Shown: piece by piece, positions 25,118-33,474 of the stretch
Layout of the letters: each line of letters begins with the position of its first letter
Position numbering within the stretch: the stretch's first letter is position 1
Assembly: GCF_001698205.1 (NCBI RefSeq)
Contig: NZ_CP016591.1
Span: 2,666,001-2,730,000, forward strand
From: Tsuneonella dongtanensis
GTDB taxonomy: Bacteria > Pseudomonadota > Alphaproteobacteria > Sphingomonadales > Sphingomonadaceae
Reading direction: 5' to 3'
Length of the DNA stretch: 64,000 nt
Translations under genes and position numbers: made by a program
Notes under the pieces: generated by a model
Told to the model about the DNA's origin: nothing
Databases searched by the model: none
What the model saw: only the letters and a program-made list of their open reading frames with translations

Positions 25118-26005
25118 ATGACCATCAAGACCACTTTCGAAGACGGAGTGGAAACCTTCGAAGCGGAAATCCATGGCGAGACAGTCCAGTGGGATCGCCG
25201 CCTGACGTACGCCCGCCATCTGCGCACCGACCAGCTTCTGGCGAGCCAGGCCCCGGCGTCTGACAAGCCCGACGAAATGCTCTTCATCATCATGCACCAG
25301 ACGATGGAGCTGTGGATCAAGCTGGTCCTGCACGAATTGGAAGAAGTGACCGGGCACATCCGCGCCGATCGCCTGCCGCAGGCCGAACGTACGCTCGACC
25401 GGATCGCGACGGTGCTGCAGCATATGGTCAATTCGTGGGAGGTTCTGGCGACGCTCAGCCCGCATGAGTTCCTTACCTTTCGCGGATACCTCGGCAAGGC
25501 ATCGGGCTTCCAGTCGCAGCAATATCGCGAACTGGAATTTCGCATGGGCGCCAAGCGACCTGACTTCGTGATGATCCACAACGATGGCGACGAGGCGCGG
25601 ATGCGGCTCGAAGCTGCGCTCGACGAACCTTCGCTCTATGACGAATTGCTCGCGCTGCTGGCGCGCCAAGGCTTCGACATTCCTGCCGACCACCTCGAGC
25701 GCGACTGGTCCAAACCTTACGAGCCAATTGCCGAGGTCGAAGATGCATGGCTCGCCATCTATACCGATGTGGAGAAGCATTGGCCGCTCTACAGCCTCGC
25801 GGAAAAGGTCGTGGCGCTGGAATACTACTTCCAGGAATGGCGGTTCAAACACATGAAGACCGTCGCGCGGGTTATCGGCGAGCGCGCCGGGACTGGCGGC
25901 TCTGCGGGTGTCGGCTATCTCGCCAAGGCGCTCGACCTGCGCTTCTTCCCCGAACTCTGGACCATGCGCACGAAAATGCGCCCCGGCGCGATCGAGGGCA
26001 AATAG
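25118..26005 (+). CDS. kynA: tryptophan 2,3-dioxygenase
   Basis: A 295-residue enzyme, normal length. It cleaves the indole ring of L-tryptophan to N-formylkynurenine with heme iron. The active-site region MHQTMELW includes the base His60; the proximal heme ligand is the His of FKHMKTV (about residue 245), followed by GTGGSAGVGYL and FFPELW. The ATG at 25118 was chosen because AGGGGAACGGGA precedes it. The next gene should be kynurenine formamidase, and its first 23 codons do follow at 26008 before the sequence breaks. Confidence 0.95.
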   Translation: MTIKTTFEDGVETFEAEIHGETVQWDRRLTYARHLRTDQLLASQAPASDKPDEMLFIIMHQTMELWIKLVLHELEEVTGHIRADRLPQAERTLDRIATVLQHMVNSWEVLATLSPHEFLTFRGYLGKASGFQSQQYRELEFRMGAKRPDFVMIHNDGDEARMRLEAALDEPSLYDELLALLARQGFDIPADHLERDWSKPYEPIAEVEDAWLAIYTDVEKHWPLYSLAEKVVALEYYFQEWRFKHMKTVARVIGERAGTGGSAGVGYLAKALDLRFFPELWTMRTKMRPGAIEGK

Positions 26006-26007
26006 CG

Positions 26008-26075
26008 ATGGATGGCCGCCGCATCTGGGACATCTCGCAGCGGCTTGGCCCGCGTACCCCGCTGTGGCCGGGTGA
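26008..26075 (+). pseudogene. kynB: kynurenine formamidase, 5' stump only
   Basis: Starts 2 bp after the dioxygenase stop and reads MDGRRIWDISQRLGPRTPLW then PGE, the conserved N-terminus of KynB (RxIWDISQ...TPxWPGD). Homology stops at the Glu codon. Downstream sequence in this frame is meaningless, while another frame encodes an S24 repressor. The remaining roughly 185 residues, including the metal-binding site, are gone. Tryptophan breakdown through this operon is therefore cut after the first step unless another formamidase exists. Confidence 0.85.
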
Positions 26076-26090
26076 GTCTCAGCGTTTGAG

Positions 26091-26654
26091 TTGCTCGGCC
26101 GCAACCCCGCCTATGTGCAGCAATTCATCAAGCGCGGTTCACCGCGAAAGCTCGATGACGAAGACCGAAAGACACTCGCCTGCTTCTTCGGCGTCGATGA
26201 GCAAGTGCTCGGCGGTCCCGCCAATCCGGTCAATGATGGTATGGTCGAGATCCCCGTTCTCGATGTGGAAGCATCTGCCGGGTTCGGCGCGGTAGCTGCC
26301 AGTGAGACTGCACACACCATGTTCGGGTTCGACGAGCGGTGGCTGCGGCACCTGACGTCGGCCAAGAGCGCTAGCCTGTCGATCGTTGGCGTAAAGGGTG
26401 ACTCGATGGAGCCCACTCTCAGCGATGGCGACGAGGTCCTGGTCGATGCTTCAGATCACGGCTCGCGGCTGCGAGACGGGATCTACGTCCTTCGCTCTGA
26501 TGATACCCTCGTCGTGAAGCGTATCGCTATCAAACCAGGTGGTCGCCAGATCACCATTGCCAGCGACAATCCGGCTTACCCTACCTGGCACGACATGGAT
26601 CGGTCGGAGGTTCACGTGGTGGGCCGGGTTATCTGGTTTGGCCGAGCCTTGTAG
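26091..26654 (+). CDS. S24 (LexA-like) repressor/peptidase, N-terminus missing
   Basis: 187 residues from a TTG codon. It opens LLGRNPAYVQQFIKRGSPRK, which is normally preceded by about 25 residues containing the first HTH helices. A stop codon at 26073 bars upstream extension, so the gene is beheaded at the junction with the kynB stump. The C-terminal S24 domain looks intact: GVKGDSMEPTL (catalytic Ser), then TLVVKRIA (Lys), then VVGRVIWFGRAL. Such proteins repress phage or SOS genes and self-cleave. Whether it is translated is doubtful; it has no good ribosome site. Confidence 0.7.
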   Translation: MLGRNPAYVQQFIKRGSPRKLDDEDRKTLACFFGVDEQVLGGPANPVNDGMVEIPVLDVEASAGFGAVAASETAHTMFGFDERWLRHLTSAKSASLSIVGVKGDSMEPTLSDGDEVLVDASDHGSRLRDGIYVLRSDDTLVVKRIAIKPGGRQITIASDNPAYPTWHDMDRSEVHVVGRVIWFGRAL

Positions 26655-26804
26655 CGGCAGGACTTGGGCCGAGAGCGGAATGGCTGCTTTCCGGCATCTT
26701 GGCATGAGAAGCGGACCTTCGATCAGGCAACGACCGAGAACGCAAGACCAGAAAGTCGATGTTTGCGGTAGCTTGGGTGCACCGCGAAACAAGTGCTCGC
26801 GGTG

Positions 26805-28298
26805 TTAAGCTGCTTCCTTGCCATTTGAGTTGAGGTTGTCATTAGCCATGTAGGATGACCGCGATGCACCTCGCGACAAAAATGCACAAAGGCGTTCCTC
26901 ATCTTCACCCATCGCATATTTGGGGTCGCTTCGGAAATTGTTCCGCTCATCCCGGATTTTCGCTGCTAGCCTCCCGGTCCGGTCATCGCGGTCGAAAATA
27001 TCCTTCGTTCCAAATGCGCGCAGCAAGAAGCCGTAGGCCAGAAACAGGTCGGGGTGCTGATGGAAAATGTGATGACCGATCTCGGCAAGATTTTTGTAAT
27101 TGAAACCAACCGGCTTTCCCGCCCTCGCGGTTTCAATCAGATGGACGATCCGGCTGACCTTCATGAGGTCCGGATATTTTCCCTCGAGGCCATAATTTAA
27201 CGCCAGAAGGCGATCGTTCAGGTCGAGCCATCGGTCGTGGCGATTCATAAAGTCGTTATCGGCGCAGTCATCGAGAACCAGACTCAACACCTGCTGCCGC
27301 AGATCATCTTCAAACGCGATTCTGGCCTGTTCGACAGTGGCTCGTTCGGTGGCGATTCGGGCAAGCTTTGCCGCCTTGATCTCCTCGGCTAGATTGGCAG
27401 CCTCGAGCGAATAATCGAATGCCTGGACAGTCTGCAGATCGACATCGACCTCGATCTCGTCCCAGCTGACCAAGCGTTGTACCCACTCGTCGACAATGCT
27501 GTCACCATCGATGCCCGGCTTGCGGTGCCAGCACTTCATCATGAATGAGCCGGTTGCCTCTGATGCCTCCGCAGTGCTTTCATCGACCACAAAAATGTTG
27601 GAGTTGTTCGCGAACAGAATGTCATCATCTGTCATGCGGCGATAGTTGGGGTGAAAGTTCGGCAGGACCCAGACAAGCGCCGCGCGTTCCGTGCGATAGA
27701 ATTCTCTCCGGCATAGCACGACATCGAGGAAGGTGGTACTCAGCTGAACTTCAAAGGCGAGACGCAAGTCTTCACGCCGGGCAGATACGTCAGGGCGACG
27801 CAAGCCTGCCAGGCCTTCGCTCGATCGCCATGTTTGTTCGCCGAGCAGGTCCGTAAACCGATGATCGGCAGAGAGACTTCTCAGGACAAGCGCCTTAATC
27901 CGCTTGTGCGCATCGCTTTCCTGCGTTCCCCGATATTTCATGGCCCTGATTTCGGCTTCGGTCAGGCTTGTGCGGGTGACTGCCGGGCAGGAGCCATTTT
28001 CATGGCGATGCCGGAAGAAGAAGCGTTTGCTCGTGCTGCATGCGAGATAGACCGGAACACCGCAAGTCGCGCAAACCAAGCGTGCTTCGCCTCTTTTTAC
28101 CAGTGATTTGAGCCCCTGACGCAGCAGGATTGCACGCTCGTACCGGAATGCACGGATCAGGCGCCGGACATCGAGCACGAACCCCGATCTCAGGCTTCGC
28201 ACCTCGTCGATTTCGGGTTTTGCGACTGCTTCGGCCCATGCGCGCGGAGCAATGGTTGTGTTTCCTGCCATGGTCACCTCTAAACTGATGGCAGGCAA
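26805..28298 (-). CDS. CoiA-like zinc-ribbon and nuclease-type protein (DUF6035-like)
   Basis: A 497-residue protein; the next ATG is at residue 10. The N-terminal part contains a Zn-ribbon pattern (LVCATCGVP, later FRHRHENGSC) followed by HKRIKALVL. It then has a probable PD-(D/E)XK core: RRPDVSA supplies Asp, and RLAFEVQLS supplies the E-x-Q pair, as in CoiA competence nucleases. The C-terminal half is helical, with coiled-coil potential around AKLARIATERATVEQ. It lies immediately downstream of a WYL regulator gene (19 bp), a pairing seen with defence loci. Target and activity unknown. Confidence 0.72.
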   Translation of the reverse strand: MPAISLEVTMAGNTTIAPRAWAEAVAKPEIDEVRSLRSGFVLDVRRLIRAFRYERAILLRQGLKSLVKRGEARLVCATCGVPVYLACSTSKRFFFRHRHENGSCPAVTRTSLTEAEIRAMKYRGTQESDAHKRIKALVLRSLSADHRFTDLLGEQTWRSSEGLAGLRRPDVSARREDLRLAFEVQLSTTFLDVVLCRREFYRTERAALVWVLPNFHPNYRRMTDDDILFANNSNIFVVDESTAEASEATGSFMMKCWHRKPGIDGDSIVDEWVQRLVSWDEIEVDVDLQTVQAFDYSLEAANLAEEIKAAKLARIATERATVEQARIAFEDDLRQQVLSLVLDDCADNDFMNRHDRWLDLNDRLLALNYGLEGKYPDLMKVSRIVHLIETARAGKPVGFNYKNLAEIGHHIFHQHPDLFLAYGFLLRAFGTKDIFDRDDRTGRLAAKIRDERNNFRSDPKYAMGEDEERLCAFLSRGASRSSYMANDNLNSNGKEAA

Positions 28299-28317
28299 AT
28301 TTCACGCCCGCCAGAAC

Positions 28318-29091
28318 CTAGCACCGTTCCAATCGCGCTCCCGATCGATTGAGCCCCCAACGCCTCTCGATGTAGAACTCCAGCGACCTTCGAACCTGAA
28401 AGCTCAGGACATCCTCAGTGAAACCGTATTCCAGTCGTACAGCCGCCTTCTGCGCATCCGACAGACTGCTCAATGGCCTGAGGCGTATCTCAACCAATTC
28501 TTCCCAATCAACATCTCGTGGAAGCTTCTCGCCAATCGGCGCGGCTGAAAAGCTGCTTTCAGGCAGTACGCGTACGGGAAGGTAGTCACGCCATTCCCGA
28601 TGGTGGAGACTCCATGCCCGGACATGCAGTCGCTCACCGTCCGATGCAAAATGAGCCGGCGCGATCCATTGGTTCAGGCGCAGCCCGCTCGACATCGAGA
28701 CATAGTCGATTTCAATCTTCAACTTCTGTTCGATTGCTTGATAAAGCTGGCGCATAATGAAAGGCGGACATTGCCGAACGGGTGACGGCAGGCGGGAGTA
28801 GTTGCCCGGAACGGTGCCTGTAATAAGTTGATCGGGCGAGCCTATATCGTGCGGGAACGGCAGCCCTGCATGCCTTCGATCGGCCACATAGCATTTACGG
28901 ACCGTGTCATAGGTCGGCTTCGGGTCTGCTACCCGCTCCAGATATTCCCTGAAATCGATCGCGGCTTGAGGGGAGGAAATGCCGAACCGCTCAATCAGGT
29001 CCCTACGGTTCACCTGCCCACGCCACGACAGGCATTGATCGAGATAGACCAGTCGGGCGAACATCGCCGGTTTGAGCTTGGAACCATTCAT
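28318..29091 (-). CDS. WYL-domain regulator, CapW/BrxR-like
   Basis: A 257-residue protein. It has an N-terminal winged HTH (about 8-60: MFARLVYLDQCLSWRGQVNR, RRDLIERFGISSPQAAIDF). The WYL core runs about 125-185 (LKIEIDYVSMSSG, then IAPAHFASDGERLHVRAWS, then REWRDYLPVRV), followed by a WCX-like C-terminus. This is the architecture of CapW and BrxR, repressors of anti-phage operons. Divergent from the sbcD stump, whose promoter lies 75 bp away. It probably once controlled both units. Confidence 0.8.
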   Translation of the reverse strand: MNGSKLKPAMFARLVYLDQCLSWRGQVNRRDLIERFGISSPQAAIDFREYLERVADPKPTYDTVRKCYVADRRHAGLPFPHDIGSPDQLITGTVPGNYSRLPSPVRQCPPFIMRQLYQAIEQKLKIEIDYVSMSSGLRLNQWIAPAHFASDGERLHVRAWSLHHREWRDYLPVRVLPESSFSAAPIGEKLPRDVDWEELVEIRLRPLSSLSDAQKAAVRLEYGFTEDVLSFQVRRSLEFYIERRWGLNRSGARLERC

Positions 29092-29166
29092 CGGGCTGGA
29101 CGCTACTTGACTCCCTCTTTACTGTCTATATAAATTTTATACATATTAAGATTCGAGGATTGATTA

Positions 29167-29316
29167 ATGCGCATCCTGCACACGAGCGACTGGCATCTGG
29201 GGCGCCAATTCCATGGTCTGACCCTGGAGGAAGACCACGACCACGTCCTCGTTCAAATTCTGTCGACCATCGATGATCATGGCCCCAAGCGAACGAACCG
29301 CGCGAAAGTCTCCTAA
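29167..29316 (+). pseudogene. sbcD: exonuclease SbcD (Mre11-type), N-terminal stump
   Basis: Reads MRILHTSDWHLGRQFHGLTL, then EEDHDHVLVQILSTIDDH, the strongly conserved start of SbcD with the metal-binding DWH. Homology ends at codon 38 (29280); the frame continues for 11 foreign codons to TAA at 29316. Nothing downstream resembles the rest of SbcD or SbcC. A deletion or insertion has removed them. Confidence 0.85.
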
Positions 29317-29443
29317 GAGAACTGGCCCCGGCCGCGCAGCTTGGCCTCTCTGCTCGCATCAACGCACTAACTCGACGACCACTCGACCCGGCTCCGGCCA
29401 CGGACGGCAGCGGCCCACTCGCCATTATCTGACAAGGACATCC

Positions 29444-29770
29444 ATGAACTACCTCCCCTCCACGCCAGACATCGGCGGGGCAAACCTCGCCGCCTATCTC
29501 GGGGCGATCCCGACCGCTTGGCGATATTACATCATATCGGCACCCGCCTTGGCCCTGCCGGGTTCCGTAGGCGACCACGCCCGCTACTACATCGTGAGCC
29601 GCCACCAGCGGCGCGAAGTGTTCCGCGGTATTCTAAGGGCGACCCACCAACGCATTCCGCTCTGGGCCAAGGATTGCCTTGCCTCGGTAGTCGAAAACCG
29701 GGACTTCATGACCCATGACCGTGAAGCCTACCACGCCTCCCGGAACGAGAACCGCTCCCGTGTCGGCTGA
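29444..29770 (+). CDS. hypothetical protein
   Basis: A 108-residue protein from the ATG at 29444, with GACAAGGACATCC upstream. It reads as a real soluble protein, with aromatic clusters (TAWRYYIISAPALALPGSVG, then HARYYIVSRHQRREVFRGIL). No domain recognised. Overlaps the next frame by 56 bp. It lies inside the segment between the sbcD scar and the integrase. Confidence 0.5.
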   Translation: MNYLPSTPDIGGANLAAYLGAIPTAWRYYIISAPALALPGSVGDHARYYIVSRHQRREVFRGILRATHQRIPLWAKDCLASVVENRDFMTHDREAYHASRNENRSRVG

Positions 29771-30011
29771 CCCAACCCCGGGTTACGCCAAGTCTCTTGC
29801 ACCTGAAACGGCCGCGAAGCTCGCCGATATGGAACGGAAGGCTCGCGCCCCCAAGCGAACCCGGAAAGCGGTCACGAGGAAACCAAAGGCGCCGACTCTG
29901 CGACCGTCCCGTCCGGTACAGTTGGACAACCATGTGCAACGGTTTCGCCCTGCGCTCATCCTCCGCGCCGCCGCGATTTCCAGCAGGCACGATCCGCTGC
30001 CTCACGTGTGA
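29715..30011 (+). CDS. small basic hypothetical protein
   Basis: 98 residues, lysine/arginine/proline-rich (KARAPKRTRKAVTRKPKAPT), with a helix ETAAKLADMERKA. It could bind nucleic acid non-specifically. Start at 29715 overlaps the previous gene by 56 bp, which is unusual, so either this frame or the end of the previous gene may be spurious. No family recognised. Confidence 0.35.
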   Translation: MTVKPTTPPGTRTAPVSADPTPGYAKSLAPETAAKLADMERKARAPKRTRKAVTRKPKAPTLRPSRPVQLDNHVQRFRPALILRAAAISSRHDPLPHV

Positions 30012-30231
30012 TTCCACGCGTCTCTCGCTGGCACCCGCATCGCTGACGTTTGCTGCTGCGAGGTGTGTTGTCCAACGAAGCCAAAGGCCGCGCCCCTTGG
30101 TCCCGTGGATACTGGCCGCCGCCAAGCTAGAAGCATGGGATCATCCTTCCGCACCCCCGGCATCCGCATCGCGTGACTGCTGCACTACCCGACCTGAAAA
30201 TGAACCCCCGCCGCGAGCCGATTTGCGCCCG

Positions 30232-30247
30232 CACACACACACACACA
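30232..30247 (+). repeat. (CA)8 microsatellite
   Basis: Eight CA units lie directly upstream of an AAGGA ribosome site and a TTG start at 30259. Tracts of this kind can change length by slippage and alter promoter or ribosome-site spacing. Confidence 0.7.
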
Positions 30248-30258
30248 AGGAACACGAA

Positions 30259-30675
30259 TTGACCCGTACCCCCTCCGCCGTCCTCGCCGATCTTGAGGCG
30301 GCCCAGAAAGACCTAGCCTTGGCCCAGCGCCTCAAGACTGCCGACAAGCGCATTGAGCAGCTCACTGCCGAGTACGAGGCTGCGCGCGCGGAAAGCGACC
30401 GAGCAGAGGCCGAGGCCCAAGCCGCCGCTCTTGAGGCGCGTTTCGCAGGCATCTCCGACATTCGCATCGAGACACGTTCGCCCCAGCATTTTAACAGCGT
30501 CCTCCAGAACACCTACATGGTGACTTGGACCGCGCCCAAGTGGGACCACCGCACGAACGGCACTACTCCCTCGCAGCACACCATCGCAGGTTTCCGCGCC
30601 GTCCCCGGCAATGTCCTCGCATATCTGATCGAACGGCAACCGGAGCTATCGCGCTGGAGAACCCCCCGCTCTTGA
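30259..30675 (+). CDS. hypothetical coiled-coil protein
   Basis: 138 residues from a TTG start, chosen because AAGGA lies 7 bp upstream. The first 65 residues form an alanine/glutamate coiled coil (LADLEAAQKDLALAQRLKTA, then EAEAQAAALEARF). A compact beta-rich segment follows (IRIETRSPQHFNSVLQNTYM, then VTWTAPKWDH). Function unknown. It sits in the integrase-proximal island segment. Confidence 0.5.
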   Translation: MTRTPSAVLADLEAAQKDLALAQRLKTADKRIEQLTAEYEAARAESDRAEAEAQAAALEARFAGISDIRIETRSPQHFNSVLQNTYMVTWTAPKWDHRTNGTTPSQHTIAGFRAVPGNVLAYLIERQPELSRWRTPRS

Positions 30676-30777
30676 TCGTGTCGGACATGGACCGGTTTCG
30701 CGTCCACACGAACTGGACCAACACCGATCAGAAGGTCCACGAGTTCAGCCTGGACGACTTGGCAGACGGTGCGACCT

Positions 30778-30918
30778 GCAGACGCCGCTGGAATCGACCG
30801 AAGCCACATGGGGAAGATCGAACGCGAGGAGCGCAATGTGAGCGTGCTGAACGTTGCGCGAGTTGCAAGGGCACTAAACGTAACAGTCGCGTCCCTGATG
30901 CCCTCTGCCGGACTTTAG
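30778..30918 (+). pseudogene. XRE-family regulator, 3' remnant
   Basis: This frame reads ADAAGIDRSHMGKIEREERN then VSVLNVARVARALNVTVASL, the second half of a Cro/CI HTH and its tail. No start or first helix-turn-helix half is present upstream in frame. GCAGAC occurs twice (30762, 30778) around a 16-bp unit just before the homologous part, marking the likely junction. Confidence 0.6.
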
Positions 30919-31226
30919 CTAACGTGCCCGTGATAGGCAGAGCGACCAACTAATTGCGTGGACGCGCGGAGCGGGGCAGTCAATCGACCAGTTCCGCGGC
31001 TTGGCCAAAACGATCGGACAAGGTTTTTCGGTCACTGCCTAATAGCAACCTGCCGTATCTTCAGGCGTTCATAGCGGCGTTAGTTGAGCTAGGGGAGGAG
31101 GAGTAAGAAAGAGGGAAAGGCGGCTAAAAAATTGGCTGCCCCTTTCCGCTTTCAAAACTTCTCTTAAATGACCGAACCGCGAGAGCCGCAAACCGCGATA
31201 ATCTTCTCGCTAGGTGGGGTCGTACG
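30919..31226. other. intergenic, no gene seen; imperfect hairpin
   Basis: Nothing codes convincingly. At 31114-31147 GGAAAGGCGGC and GCTGCCCCTTTCC can pair with a two-base bulge around an A-rich loop. It could be a terminator, but no T-tract follows. The gene at 31227 lies 79 bp further on. Confidence 0.35.
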
Positions 31227-31805
31227 ATGGATCAATCTGGACTTGAGCAAGTGAAGGAGCGCCTTGCGCGTTTGCAGGCCGCGGCGGCTGTTATCGCGTC
31301 ATCTGCGCCAACGAAGGATCGGGTGTCCGCTTGGCTCGATTTTCTGCAATTCCACGGCACCATCTATTCGAAACTGGAGCAGGCGGCGAAGTCTGCTCCT
31401 GAATCGAAGGACTGGTTTCAGACCAAGCGAGCGGAGCGAAAGTCAGATGATTTGCTGAAATACCTTCATCATGCTCGTAACGTTGGCGAGCACACGATTC
31501 AAAAGGCCGCGTCACAAGCTACCTGGGCAATCTCCGGCAAAGTTAGCGACGCCGGGATACCCGCGTTCATGGGTTTCAAATTCGACGCACAAGGTAAACC
31601 CGTTCCAGAAAGTTCCGGGATGAAGGACGTAACAATCCATGAGAACGAGGTATTGCTCAACGCGGTGGTTGATCGTGGCGTGACTTACTATCTCCCCAAA
31701 GAACACGCGGGCCAACCGATCAAAGGGAGCACGGCCAAGGAAATCGCCGCACTTGCGCTGCATCACGCGGAAAGCATGGTAGAGGAAGCCGCGGCATTGA
31801 CTTAA
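31227..31805 (+). CDS. hypothetical protein next to integrase
   Basis: A 192-residue soluble protein from the ATG at 31227 (weak ribosome site). The first 110 residues are helical and charged (EQVKERLARLQAAAAVIASS, then RKSDDLLKYLHHARNVGEHT). The second part is beta-rich (GFKFDAQGKPVPESSGMKDV). The RNVGEHTI motif recalls proteins that act on small substrates, but I cannot assign a family. It converges on the integrase gene with a 4-bp overlap, so it is island cargo. Confidence 0.65.
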   Translation: MDQSGLEQVKERLARLQAAAAVIASSAPTKDRVSAWLDFLQFHGTIYSKLEQAAKSAPESKDWFQTKRAERKSDDLLKYLHHARNVGEHTIQKAASQATWAISGKVSDAGIPAFMGFKFDAQGKPVPESSGMKDVTIHENEVLLNAVVDRGVTYYLPKEHAGQPIKGSTAKEIAALALHHAESMVEEAAALT

Positions 31806-33454
31806 ATAAGGCGGGGTCCGTCGGTCTTGTAGAGGTGCGACAGCGACAGTCCGCGGTATTCCACCTTGGACAGCGCCACCGCCTTCTGGCGAGCCGACAA
31901 GCCGTCGCCGTAGATGCGGCTCGACCCGGCCTCTGCCCTTCGCGCCAATGCAAGGGCCGTCCTATCGGGCAGCTCCGCCGCGCGCAGCCGATCCTCAAAG
32001 TTGTGCCGAAACGAGTGCATCCCCAGCTTGCGCCCAGTGAAGCCCAGTCGCTTCACGTGCTTGCTGAACCTCTCGGCCAGCTTGGCACCCGTCTGGCCAC
32101 GCGAGTTCGTGACACCTTCAGGGAACAACAGCGTTTCCTTTGCAGCCCTGCGCGCTGCGGCGTAATCCAGAAATCCCATACGCAGCAGTTCGGGGTGTAC
32201 CGGCAACGTACCGCGAGAGCCGGTCGTTTTGATGGTGCGCCCGTCGTACTCCGTTATGCGAACCACCGGTACACCGCCCTCCTCGCCAACGTCCTCTACC
32301 CGCACGCCAGCCGCTTCGCCGTTCCGAAAGCCGTGAAACAGGCAAAGCAAGGGGACCCAATAATCGCCCACACGGCCAGCGTTGGGCGTCCAAGGCTCGC
32401 CCCAAGGCCCGCTGGAGAACAGCGTCTTGAGCTGCTCCGCGGTGAAGGCGTCTCGCCTGTCGGCGTCGTCAACAGGGTCATGGACCTGCAAGCCGACAAA
32501 CGGGCTGGAGGCGATCCACTGCTCCTTGACCGCCCAGTTGAACATAGCCGCGATATGTATGAGGTACACATCGTTGACCGTTTTGGGCTTGATGGTCGGC
32601 AGCCCCAGCTTCCCGCCCTTCGTAACCGCCTCGCGTATTGGAAGGCCAGCTAGTTCGCGCCGCTTCCCGATTTGTGTGGGAAGCAGCTCCACCAGCTTCA
32701 CTAGGTCCCGCGCGTCTTGCCGGTTGACGCCGTCCACCGCACGGTTTCCCAGTTCATCGCGCAGAACGCGAAACACCGGCTGGACCGCCTTTTTGCTTGA
32801 GCCGCTCCAACTGGGGGCCTTGTCCGCCTCGTACGCGGCGATGAGGTCGCTGACAGTTCCTTCGAAGCTACCAGCCGCGTGCGGTGGCACATTGCGCCCT
32901 CCGAGCGCCGCATTAGCCCCGCGCTGCCCATCAATGGCCTGCCGAAGCTCCGCCAGCTCCGCCTCTCGCTCCTGCAAGAGATCATGCCAAGCGGCCTCCT
33001 CCGGCGATAGTTCGGCCGTGCTCATTCGAGCGCGCCGGCGCTTCTCAATCCGCAGCTCTCGGCGAGCGTCGCGTCGCGCCTGTTGGGCGGCTAGAGCTGC
33101 CTTGGCCGCTTCCCGCTCCTCGCGCTCCCTGTCGCTTTCCATGGCCCTCTCTGGGGCTGCTTCGGCTCTGTGCCGCGCAAGCTGAGCATCACGTTCCGCG
33201 TCGAACAGGTCCGCTGCATCGGCAAGGCGGGAAATGGCCTCGCGCCGGTCCTTGGTTCGGAGCGAGCGGCTCCATTCTTTCTTAGGAGCGCCATTCGGCC
33301 CCCGCCAAAAGGTCTGGTCCTCGGCGACGATGGGGCGGCGGTAATCGTACACGCCGTGGGGGTTTTTTTGGAGGTACAACGGCTCGTCCTTCATACTACG
33401 ATTGTAGCACCCAGTCGTCGCCAAGCCACTGCTTTTCTGCTGTTTTTCAGCCAT
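31802..33454 (-). CDS. tyrosine recombinase (island integrase)
   Basis: 550 residues, long for the family because of a coiled-coil insert (about 80-175). The N-terminus resembles DUF6538-type integrases (LYLQKNPHGVYDYRR). The catalytic domain has Arg in HGFRNGEA, HSFRHNF (H-x-x-R) and Tyr near 515 in SSRIYGDG. An alternative start at 33394 would remove 20 residues. The gene begins 20 bp from the 3' end of tRNA-Tyr and reads away from it, the standard layout of a tRNA-targeting island. Confidence 0.92.
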   Translation of the reverse strand: MAEKQQKSSGLATTGCYNRSMKDEPLYLQKNPHGVYDYRRPIVAEDQTFWRGPNGAPKKEWSRSLRTKDRREAISRLADAADLFDAERDAQLARHRAEAAPERAMESDREREEREAAKAALAAQQARRDARRELRIEKRRRARMSTAELSPEEAAWHDLLQEREAELAELRQAIDGQRGANAALGGRNVPPHAAGSFEGTVSDLIAAYEADKAPSWSGSSKKAVQPVFRVLRDELGNRAVDGVNRQDARDLVKLVELLPTQIGKRRELAGLPIREAVTKGGKLGLPTIKPKTVNDVYLIHIAAMFNWAVKEQWIASSPFVGLQVHDPVDDADRRDAFTAEQLKTLFSSGPWGEPWTPNAGRVGDYWVPLLCLFHGFRNGEAAGVRVEDVGEEGGVPVVRITEYDGRTIKTTGSRGTLPVHPELLRMGFLDYAAARRAAKETLLFPEGVTNSRGQTGAKLAERFSKHVKRLGFTGRKLGMHSFRHNFEDRLRAAELPDRTALALARRAEAGSSRIYGDGLSARQKAVALSKVEYRGLSLSHLYKTDGPRLI

Positions 33455-33474
33455 TCCAATATCTTGGAAGGCTG

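Noticed and set aside
30687-30953. 88-codon frame beginning MDRFRVHTNW
   Set aside because: Its second half is the wrong frame of the XRE remnant, so it is at most a remnant itself.
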